A stretch of 12,401 bases of DNA from Bacillota bacterium. Lineage in GTDB: Bacteria; Bacillota; Clostridia; Tissierellales; Peptoniphilaceae. The position numbers and the translations under genes were made by a program. Below, piece by piece: positions 8,001-12,401 of the stretch. The notes below the pieces were generated by a model. It worked only from the letters and a program-made list of their open reading frames with translations. It did not search any database and was not told the DNA's origin. The stretch covers positions 1 to 12,401 of the forward strand of contig JAEZYW010000163.1 of NCBI GenBank assembly GCA_023418835.1, in the 5' to 3' direction. Each line of letters begins with the position of its first letter. Positions within the stretch are counted from its first letter, which is position 1.

Positions 8001-8768
8001 CTTTTCTTGGATTTCTTCTCTTCTGGTTTTAGGTCTATCTTCAAAGGAATCCTCTAAATTTTTTAAAAGGATTTGAAGACTTTCTTCGTATTCATTACTT
8101 GAACTGTCTAATCCTTTTAATTCAATTCCTTTTATGAAGGATTTAGTAAAATAATCGGTGTCAAAAGATTGATCAGTGACGTATCCAAAAGAACTTATCA
8201 ATCCACTACCCAAGGTAGAAACGTCTCTAGAAGTTTTAGAAAGATGATCTAAGGATCTAACAAAGCCTACAACTTCAAAATTATTAGAATGTAGCTCCTC
8301 AATATCTTCTTCATTTTTTTCATTTACAAATTCAATTTTGTCTTGGAGATTAATTTTTTCTTTAAAAAAGTCATAACTTAAAACCATCTCATTGGAATTT
8401 TTAGGAAGTCTGCCTTCCATCAAAATTAAAGTATTAATATCATTTGAAAAATTCTCTATTCTAATTATTTCTGATGTGTCTTTTAAGAATAGATCTACAG
8501 ATTTTATCATCTCAAAATCATCTACTAAGGGATTTGAACCGATGATTATCTCATCAGTTTCAGTTAATCCCCCTGTAGATGTTATAACTACATCATATAA
8601 ATTATTATCTTCATATTGTTCTTTAGGCACCCTATCTAATAGCATAGTTGCCGTAAAAACTCCAGAAAAGGCTATCATACTTATGGATAACAAAGCCATT
8701 ATAGAAAAAAATCTTCCTAAGTTAGACTTAATTTCCCTAAGTATATCCTTTATTACAGTTTTGTTCAT
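5028..8768 (-). CDS. Giant FtsX/MacB-like ABC permease with long extracellular coiled coil
   Basis: Membrane protein of 1246 residues, far longer than a standard MacB-type permease (about 400-650). A single membrane helix lies at 19-43, then a large outside region runs to about 710. Three helices follow (about 712-735, 762-787, 812-832), then a second FtsX unit with a helix at 886-905, an outside domain at 906-1110, and helices at 1115-1138, 1168-1192 and 1208-1231. Coupling segments typical of FtsX permeases are ERRVLIGTYKGLG and ERIRELSTMKVLG. Residues about 250-690 form an acidic and basic coiled coil of repeated ELxxGxx heptads. One subunit thus carries two FtsX halves, so it may work without a second permease. 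The ATG at 8768 lies one base after the ATPase stop codon; the site GAGTGG is weak, suggesting coupled translation. A TTG at 8789 inside the ATPase gene is rejected. The ABC permease role is firm, the substrate unknown. Confidence 0.9.
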   Translation of the reverse strand: MNKTVIKDILREIKSNLGRFFSIMALLSISMIAFSGVFTATMLLDRVPKEQYEDNNLYDVVITSTGGLTETDEIIIGSNPLVDDFEMIKSVDLFLKDTSEIIRIENFSNDINTLILMEGRLPKNSNEMVLSYDFFKEKINLQDKIEFVNEKNEEDIEELHSNNFEVVGFVRSLDHLSKTSRDVSTLGSGLISSFGYVTDQSFDTDYFTKSFIKGIELKGLDSSSNEYEESLQILLKNLEDSFEDRPKTRREEIQEKASKEIKEAEMEIEDAKRELEEAKKELEEGREELDQGKIDLLNAEIEIKEGEISLMEARRDLNDGWKKYEDGLIELKEAEIKGRNEIQQSKRELEDAKIKLDDARKKLSEGRKEYEDGLRELEVGKKEFADGEKLYNDNLKLYQDGRRELDEMKEKIRISKEIRLGEINKIKNKEELESKITSLESQIESHKTNISNYKAQLEYNKSILETSEDKEAIEEKIGDLNNLINSEEGNLNKKLAELSSYKDQLSNFEKVQREGRLSDEVIDYSDESIEEGEKKLRLAKSQLDKAKIELEKGRAELQEGIDKVEEGRLELEKGERELRDGEAKYNQGLIDLRDGEKTLENEINKGRRELEEGKRDLEQGEEDYKQGLLELKEGKRKYEEGLEEYQEGLKEFEEGEKEFEEKSSDALKEISKGEAEILDAKAELIKLKEPKFIIDSRNSNNNYMTIAGYPKSLRILAIVLSILALLIALLVAFTTMTRMVDERRVLIGTYKGLGYTKDIISSKFILFGGISGAIGTILGNVIGQKIVGPLIYVIYMEGMIFENPPSFSSRFLFMMGMVLALITTTYSAYLSANKTLKENTASLLRPKAPKAGSRMFLERIGFIWNNLGFMNKITARNIFRYKGRMSMTIIGVAGCMAILILGFGMKFSIKNVVKVQFEEIQNYDVMFSIEEELESSDLEKTISNIENNSNVENLAITNTRMLKLQIPGIGTQDVALIVDLDDNLDKINNFRTRKSKNLIEFSDDGVILTEKLASLMDLKIGDTFKVEIEDETREMEVKGISEYYIGHNMYMTRDYFEKLIGDLPKPNMLLADLVDNSSEKESITAKEILIDKNVITSISTSIAKDAMEETVNSIDMVIYIIVLIAMLLSLVVLYNLTNINVSERIRELSTMKVLGFFPKELTEYVYKETFMLSVIGIIGGMALGKLIVDFVINSFAPTNIMFGYPNYPIAFGISSVLTLFFTFIVMIMMHIKLKNIDMVEALKSVD
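6729..7979 (-). repeat. Degenerate 21-bp repeats encoding Gly/Ala heptads of the permease
   Basis: Inside the permease gene, codons 264-680 repeat a seven-residue unit of the form ELxxGxx. Gly or Ala falls at residues 264 to 334 every seven (11 positions), then 352 to 401 (8 positions, one Asn), then 532 to 595 (10), 606 to 655 (8), and 673 and 680. Each phase break is 4 residues beyond a multiple of seven (18, 11 and 18). Residues about 405-525 form an ordinary coiled coil without the glycines. The repeats are degenerate in DNA and probably old. Confidence 0.8.
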
Positions 8769-8769
8769 A

Positions 8770-9471
8770 TTACCACTCAATCTCGTCAATAGAAATTGGA
8801 TTTGAATTTAAAATTACATCCCTTACTTTTGCATCACTAATTTCAATGAGTTTATCTGCCATGGGAGCAATGGCTTTATTGTGAGTTATAACAATTACCG
8901 TTGCACCAAATTCCTCTATTGTATTGTGGAGAAGTTTTAATATTTGCTTACCAGTGTTGTAATCCAGCGCTCCAGTTGGCTCATCGCATAAAAGGAGTTT
9001 TGGATTTTTAGCAATTGCTCTGGCAATAGCTGCCCTTTGTTGTTCTCCTCCAGACAATTGAGAAGGAAAATTATCTAATCTGTCTTTTAGTCCTACTTTT
9101 ACCAATATTTCTTTTGGATCCAGAGGATTTTTTGACAATTCTGTTGCAAGCTCTACATTTTCTAATGTAGTTAAATTTGGAACTAGATTGTAAAATTGAA
9201 AAACAAATCCAACGTCATGTCTTCTATACAATGTTAACTCTTTTTCATCGTATTTGGCTATATCTTTTCCGTCAACTATAACTTGTCCATCGTCAGCCTT
9301 ATCCATACCTCCTAATATATTTAGTAAAGTAGACTTACCAGCTCCAGATGGACCTACGATAACATTAAATTGTCCTTTGTCTATTTCAAAAGTAATACCA
9401 TTATTTGCAATTATTTTATTTTCGCCCATTTGGTAATACTTATATACGTCTTTTAATTCTACAAATGCCAT
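8770..9471 (-). CDS. ABC transporter ATP-binding protein (MacB/LolD-like)
   Basis: Cytosolic ATPase of 233 residues that would power the adjacent permease. All motifs are present: Walker [10 protein letters not shown] at 40-48, Q-loop Q92 in [13 protein letters not shown], signature LSGGEQQ at 139-145, Walker B LLLCDEP at 159-165 with catalytic E164, and H-loop H197 in VITHN. The [17 protein letters not shown] stretch is typical of the MacB/LolD (FtsE-like) branch, which pairs with FtsX-type permeases, matching the next gene. The start is ATG 9471 with GAGGTG a few bases upstream; an upstream in-frame TTG at 9483 lies inside that binding site and is rejected. The gene is the first of a four-gene operon and ends one base before the permease start. 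A weak promoter lies immediately upstream, after the terminator of the cell-wall hydrolase gene. Confidence 0.93.
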   Translation of the reverse strand: MAFVELKDVYKYYQMGENKIIANNGITFEIDKGQFNVIVGPSGAGKSTLLNILGGMDKADDGQVIVDGKDIAKYDEKELTLYRRHDVGFVFQFYNLVPNLTTLENVELATELSKNPLDPKEILVKVGLKDRLDNFPSQLSGGEQQRAAIARAIAKNPKLLLCDEPTGALDYNTGKQILKLLHNTIEEFGATVIVITHNKAIAPMADKLIEISDAKVRDVILNSNPISIDEIEW

Positions 9472-9488
9472 GATACACCTCAACTATA

Positions 9489-9517
9489 ATAATACACTAA
9501 TAAAACAAAAATGTCCT
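9489..9517 (-). promoter_or_regulatory. Candidate promoter of the ABC/flavoprotein/Rrf2 operon
   Basis: AGGACA (9517-9512), a 17-bp spacer and TATTAT (9494-9489) would start transcription near 9482, about 11 nt before the ATPase ATG. The -35 box lies inside the 3' arm of the preceding terminator. The match is moderate. It is the best candidate in the 98-nt gap between the two genes. Confidence 0.4.
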
Positions 9518-9538
9518 AACATTATGTTTAGGACATTT
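9502..9538 (-). terminator. Intrinsic terminator of the NlpC/P60 gene
   Basis: A perfect 11-bp stem, AAATGTCCTAA (9538-9528) with TTAGGACATTT (9519-9509), closes an 8-nt loop and is followed by TTGTTTTA. It lies 31 nt after the hydrolase stop codon. Confidence 0.85.
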
Positions 9539-9569
9539 AAATTTCACATATTCTATTGTTATTCAGTTA

Positions 9570-10655
9570 TTAGTCAATCCATCTTCTAGCATGAGAGAAG
9601 TTGTTTTGGAAGTAGTATCCATTGATTGGATCTTTTACTATTCTTCCTTGGTTGTTAGATGCATGAATCATCATACCATCGCCGATATACAAACCCACAT
9701 GAGATATTGTACTGCTTCCACGGCTTGTAAAGAAACATAAATCTCCAGCTTGTAAGTCATTTTCTCCTACTAATGAACCTACTTCTGCCATTTGTCTAGA
9801 TGATCTAGGCATTTTAACATCAGTAAATTCTCCATATAGAGCATAAACCATTCCTGAGCAATCATAGCCTGCTTTACCTGTGTCACCATAAACGTAAGGT
9901 GCACCTAATAAAGTTTCAGCCTTATTAATTATGTTTGCTATAGATCCTGTCGCATTTGAACTTGGACCTCCTGTTGCAGGAACTGATTTTTTCTCAATAG
10001 CTTTTTCAGCTACTGGTGCAGATTCTTCTGGCTTTTCAAAAAGACTGATTGAATTTCTAGGAACTTGATATTTATTTTCAGATTCGTCAAATATGATGAA
10101 ATAATCTTGTTCAAACCATGCTACTTTGACACTATCTCCTCGATTAATAACAAATGTATTAGTACCATTATTTGCGGTGATATTATCTTTCGCAATACCT
10201 TCAACAATGTTTCTTATTCTATCAGGATCTAAATCTGATTTATTTGCATATCCAGTTAATCCATCTCCAGTTCTAACAAGAACTTGGTCTCCTCTATTTT
10301 CTACAAAAGTCAGATATTCATCTAAAAATAATAATCTTATTACTCCACCTGAACCGTCATATAGAGGTGTATTTTTCAATACAGTATATCCTTTAACGCC
10401 ATTATCTACCTTGAGAAGATATTCCTTTGGAACGTAAAATCTGGTTCCATCGGAAGACTCTACATGATATGTAGTCTTACTAGCACCTTCTCCAATTATC
10501 TCAGCCCTATTATTTGGTCTGTAACTTACTTCAATACCGTTGTTAAGCCTTGCATTGAAGCTACTCACGAAAATTCCCGTGTCTTTAAATCCTATAAGTC
10601 CGAAAACTAAGACTAAAATTAGACCTGCTGGAATTCTCATCTTGCTTTTTTGCAA
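9570..10655 (-). CDS. Exported SH3-domain NlpC/P60 cell-wall hydrolase
   Basis: Predicted secreted or membrane-tethered peptidoglycan endopeptidase of 361 residues. Residues 7-23 are a hydrophobic export segment after a basic start; no clear signal-peptidase site follows (FNA at 33-35 is possible), so it may remain anchored. Residues about 38-207 contain two or three SH3-like wall-binding modules, followed by a low-complexity linker (208-240). The NlpC/P60 domain covers 241-361, with catalytic C266 in YDCSGMVYALY, H319 in ISHVGLYIGDG and H331 in MIHAS. Such enzymes cut stem peptides, typically D-Glu to diamino acid bonds. AAAGGAG (10670-10664) is 8 nt from TTG 10655, giving MQKSKMRIPAG; GTG 10664 overlaps the binding site and ATG 10640 is too far away. 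The gene is monocistronic, with its own promoter and terminator. Confidence 0.92.
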   Translation of the reverse strand: MQKSKMRIPAGLILVLVFGLIGFKDTGIFVSSFNARLNNGIEVSYRPNNRAEIIGEGASKTTYHVESSDGTRFYVPKEYLLKVDNGVKGYTVLKNTPLYDGSGGVIRLLFLDEYLTFVENRGDQVLVRTGDGLTGYANKSDLDPDRIRNIVEGIAKDNITANNGTNTFVINRGDSVKVAWFEQDYFIIFDESENKYQVPRNSISLFEKPEESAPVAEKAIEKKSVPATGGPSSNATGSIANIINKAETLLGAPYVYGDTGKAGYDCSGMVYALYGEFTDVKMPRSSRQMAEVGSLVGENDLQAGDLCFFTSRGSSTISHVGLYIGDGMMIHASNNQGRIVKDPINGYYFQNNFSHARRWID

Positions 10656-10663
10656 CTCTAACA

Positions 10664-10670
10664 CTCCTTT
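10664..10670 (-). promoter_or_regulatory. Ribosome binding site of the NlpC/P60 gene (decides the start)
   Basis: AAAGGAG is 8 nt upstream of TTG 10655, ideal spacing. GTG at 10664 overlaps its last G, and ATG 10640 is 23 nt away. The site therefore points to a TTG start. Confidence 0.65.
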
Positions 10671-10698
10671 TTCTTTTTTTACTTACTTAGCAAATAGA

Positions 10699-10727
10699 AT
10701 TATAATCCATTAGTTAAAAAAAAGCAA
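10699..10727 (-). promoter_or_regulatory. Promoter of the NlpC/P60 gene
   Basis: TTGCTT (10727-10722), a 17-bp spacer and a consensus TATAAT (10704-10699) lie between the rnpB terminator and the hydrolase gene. The -35 box starts right after the terminator T-run. Transcription would begin near 10692, leaving a leader of about 37 nt. Confidence 0.7.
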
Positions 10728-10728
10728 C

Positions 10729-10774
10729 AAAAAAGTTACAAAATGTTTACAATTTTGTAAATCTTGTAACTTTT
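10729..10774 (-). terminator. Intrinsic terminator of rnpB
   Basis: AAAAGTTACAA (10774-10764) pairs with TTGTAACTTTT (10741-10731). Inside lies a second palindrome, TTTACAAAATTTTGTAAA, which lengthens the stem. A T-run follows the 3' arm. It begins about 20 nt after the end of the RNase P RNA. Confidence 0.85.
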
Positions 10775-10794
10775 AATCTGAATTTTTAATATTT

Positions 10795-11101
10795 GAGTAC
10801 ATCTATAAGCCGTGTTCTGTATTCGCTGACCATTAATCTGGACTTATCGTTACCAATAAGTTCTATCGATCTACCATCTGACCTTGCGGTCCCATTTGAT
10901 CTTTCTCCTGACGGGGTTTACATAGCCATATAATCTCTTATATGCTGGTGAGCTCTTACTTCACCTTTCCATCCTTACCTAGAATCCTAGGCGGTATATC
11001 TCTGTTGCACTAGCCTTAGGGTCGCCCCCACTGGACGTTATCCAGCGTCATTTAATGGAGCACGGACTTTCCTCACTTTCGTGCGATCAGCCAATGTACT
11101 C
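10795..11101 (-). ncRNA. rnpB: RNase P RNA, bacterial type A, compact
   Basis: Catalytic RNA that removes 5' leaders from tRNA precursors. Conserved blocks read in order: GAGGAAAGTCCG with CTCC, GTGCAACAGAGA, ACCGCC, GGTAAGGATGGAAAGGTG, and ACAGAACACGGCTTAT near the 3' end. P1 is the perfect pair GAGTACAT (11101-11094) with ATGTACTC (10802-10795). P2 pairs GCTGATC with GGTCAGC. P4 pairs CCGTG with CACGG, a compensated change from the E. coli CCGGG/CCCGG. P12 is only CCTAG/CTAGG with a 4-nt loop, and P16/P17 seem reduced to GACC-GCAA-GGTC. P14 ends in a GAGA loop and P18 in a GTAA loop, the GNRA loops expected to dock on P8. The length, about 307 nt, is below the usual 350-400. Ends were set from P1. 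Confidence 0.95.
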
Positions 11102-11108
11102 TCAGATA

Positions 11109-11137
11109 ATATTATCATATTATAGTTAAATATTCAA
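11109..11137 (-). promoter_or_regulatory. Promoter of rnpB
   Basis: TTGAAT (11137-11132), a 17-bp spacer and TAATAT (11114-11109) place the start about 7 nt downstream, at 11103-11101, exactly where the P1 helix begins. The -35 box overlaps the arcC stop codon (TGA, 11136-11134). Confidence 0.7.
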
Positions 11138-12072
11138 TCTTTATAAATTACTGTACCCGTATTTCCATTTAAAGCATCTAAAGACTTTTCCAAAGAAGTT
11201 ATTATGGCATTGCCATTGGGGTTGTTTTCTAAAAATTGTAAACAGGCTTCTATTTTGGGCAACATTGAACCTTTTCCAAATTGTTCTTCTTCAATATATT
11301 TATTTACTTCACTGGTACTAATTTTTGAAAGATCTTTCTGATCAGGTTTGTTGAAGTTTATTGCTACTTTCTCTACAGCAGTTAGTATTAACAAAGTATC
11401 TGCCTTTAGATCCGATGCTAGTTTTGAGCAGGACTTATCTTTGTCTATAACGGCAGGTACTCCTACTAATTCTCCATTTTTTTCTAAAACTGGAATACCT
11501 CCACCTCCAACAGTTATTACAACATTGCCTAAGTTGGAAAGCTCCTCAATGGTTTCCAGCTCTACTATTTTTATTGGTGTAGTAGAAGGAACTACTCTTC
11601 TGTATCCCCTTCCAGAATCTTCAACGTAAGTATATCCGTTTTTCTTAGACAGTTCCTCTGCCCTTTCTTTCGTATAAAATTGTCCAATGGGTTTGCTAGG
11701 ATTTCTAAAGGCATCTTCTTTTTCATCTACAATTACCTGGGTCAATATTGTGCTGACGTTTTTATCAATACCGTTATTTCTCAAAGCATTTTTTATGCCC
11801 TGTTGCAAATGATAACCGATGTAGCCTTGACTCATAGCCCCACATTCTGGAAATGGCATAAGAGGTAAAGCAGAGTCCACGCTATGTCCGTATTCAAATG
11901 CTAAATTTATCATACCTACTTGTGGACCATTTCCGTGTCCAATTATTACATCATATCCATTTTCTACTAATCGAGAAATAGACTCTGATGCTTCTTTAAT
12001 TAACATTATCTGTTCTTCTGGCGTATCTCCTAGAGCATTGCCACCTAAAGCTACAACAATTTTTTTATTCAT
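11134..12072 (-). CDS. arcC: Carbamate kinase
   Basis: Cytosolic kinase of 312 residues that reversibly transfers phosphate between carbamoyl phosphate and ADP, yielding ATP, ammonia and CO2 in the catabolic direction. The full length and the amino acid kinase motifs are present: ALGGNAL at 8-14, GHGNGPQVG at 45-53, GRGYRRVVPS mid-protein, the glycine loop VGGGGIPV, VIDKD, and GSMLPKIEA near the C-terminus. The start is ATG 12072, with GAGGAAAAAT giving a suitable ribosome binding site. It is the last step of arginine deiminase and also of purine/allantoin breakdown. No arcA, arcB or carbamoyltransferase is visible, so the pathway is open. The upstream neighbour is a PucR-type regulator, a family often tied to purine or sugar-diacid catabolism, which leans weakly towards the purine route. 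No terminator separates it from rnpB, so read-through into rnpB is likely. Confidence 0.95.
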   Translation of the reverse strand: MNKKIVVALGGNALGDTPEEQIMLIKEASESISRLVENGYDVIIGHGNGPQVGMINLAFEYGHSVDSALPLMPFPECGAMSQGYIGYHLQQGIKNALRNNGIDKNVSTILTQVIVDEKEDAFRNPSKPIGQFYTKERAEELSKKNGYTYVEDSGRGYRRVVPSTTPIKIVELETIEELSNLGNVVITVGGGGIPVLEKNGELVGVPAVIDKDKSCSKLASDLKADTLLILTAVEKVAINFNKPDQKDLSKISTSEVNKYIEEEQFGKGSMLPKIEACLQFLENNPNGNAIITSLEKSLDALNGNTGTVIYKD

Positions 12073-12095
12073 ATTTTTCCTCGCATTTTTTATTA

Positions 12096-12124
12096 ATTAT
12101 ATATCTCTTTTTAAATAATTTCAT
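12096..12124 (-). promoter_or_regulatory. Candidate arcC promoter with weak -35 box
   Basis: A consensus TATAAT lies at 12101-12096. At 17-bp spacing the -35 position reads ATGAAA (12124-12119), a poor match, which would fit an activator-dependent promoter. Transcription would begin near 12089, about 17 nt before the arcC start. Confidence 0.5.
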
Positions 12125-12156
12125 TGTGATTGATTATGAACCTTTGTAAATTATTT
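12113..12156. repeat. Nested inverted repeats overlapping the arcC -35 region
   Basis: TTCAT (12120-12124) and ATGAA (12136-12140) are inverted repeats separated by 11 bp, centred about 41 bp upstream of the predicted arcC start point. They lie within an outer pair, AAATAAT (12113-12119) with ATTATTT (12150-12156). No T-run follows on the minus strand, so an operator is more likely than a terminator. Confidence 0.4.
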
Positions 12157-12173
12157 GTGCATATTACACATTA

Positions 12174-12401
12174 TTATTTAATATCTAAAAGATTTAGGGC
12201 AATCTCCAAATTGAAGAGCTCTTCCGGATCTGTTAGGTCTGAATTTAAAATTTCTTTACATCTGTCTAACCTATAAATTACTGTATTTCTGTGTATAAAC
12301 ATCTCCCTTGCCGTTTTAGAAACGTCTCTTTTATTCATAAGCCATCTTTTCAAAGTTTCTCTGTGATCTTCATAATTTTTACTTTCCGCATCGTATAGCT
12401 C
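12174..12401 (-). CDS. PucR-type transcriptional regulator, C-terminal fragment (cut by window edge)
   Basis: The last 75 codons of a regulator, ending in tandem TAA stops (12176-12171). The segment reads as the C-terminal helix-turn-helix domain of the PucR/CdaR family: RETLKRWLMNKRDVSKTAREMFIHRNTV is the core of it, seen as KRWL, then NKRDVSKTAREMFIH, then RNTVIYRLDRCKEIL, and finally LNLLDI. The HRNTVxYRL signature is highly characteristic. These proteins regulate purine, sugar-diacid or amino acid catabolic genes in response to metabolites bound by the N-terminal part, which is outside the window. The gene lies about 100 nt upstream of arcC in the same direction, with a promoter and inverted repeats between them, and may control arcC. 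Confidence 0.85.
   Translation of the reverse strand, partial: ELYDAESKNYEDHRETLKRWLMNKRDVSKTAREMFIHRNTVIYRLDRCKEILNSDLTDPEELFNLEIALNLLDIK

Noticed and set aside
8392..8805. Plus-strand open frame of 137 codons opposite the permease N-terminus
   Set aside because: It is fully antisense to a well-supported permease and ATPase junction, has no recognisable domain and lacks a convincing ribosome binding site.
10126..10437. Plus-strand open frame of 103 codons opposite the NlpC/P60 gene
   Set aside because: It is antisense to an intact hydrolase with clear catalytic residues and shows no features of its own.
12113..12156. Intrinsic terminator after the PucR-type gene
   Set aside because: The stem has a large one-sided bulge and no T-run on the minus strand.
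12150..12170. ArgR operator (ARG box) upstream of arcC
   Set aside because: The TGTGCATATTACACA palindrome is about three bases too short for the ARG box consensus, and no second box is clear.

Overview
The window is AT-rich DNA from a low-GC Gram-positive bacterium. Every gene lies on the minus strand, so all descriptions read from high to low coordinates. Tight gene packing, strong AGGAGG-type ribosome binding sites, likely TTG starts and the protein families present suggest an anaerobic clostridial relative, perhaps Tissierellia (Peptoniphilus/Anaerococcus-like). That placement is an impression from gene style; no search was run.

Layout in transcription order. (1) 12401-12174: C-terminal end of a PucR-type helix-turn-helix regulator that continues outside the window. 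(2) 12072-11134: carbamate kinase (arcC), with a promoter region rich in inverted repeats. (3) 11101-10795: RNase P RNA (rnpB), whose -35 box overlaps the arcC stop codon, followed by a strong intrinsic terminator. (4) 10655-9570: exported SH3/NlpC-P60 cell-wall hydrolase with its own promoter and terminator. (5) 9471-3361: a compact four-gene operon with gaps of 1, 10 and 1 nt: ABC ATPase, giant FtsX/MacB-like permease, HI0933/BaiN-type flavoprotein, and a cysteine-containing Rrf2/IscR-like regulator. (6) 3252-151: isoleucyl-tRNA synthetase of the long form, with its own promoter and a short hairpin leader instead of a T-box. (7) 126-1: left end of an IS150-like (IS3 family) insertion sequence, 24 nt beyond the ileS stop codon, with the first 27 codons of its transposase orfA.

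The most unusual parts are two. The operon joins a MacB-like transporter to a flavoprotein and a probable Fe-S-sensing regulator. Its permease carries a roughly 440-residue extracellular coiled coil with Gly or Ala at almost every seventh residue, in two arms around a central non-glycine segment, which suggests a long antiparallel hairpin crossing the cell wall. The substrate is unknown. Smaller regulatory points are a foldback hairpin at the IS end that would bury the transposase Shine-Dalgarno in read-through transcripts, and the ileS leader hairpin.

No CRISPR array, phage module, tRNA or complete mobile element is visible. The plus strand shows no credible gene.
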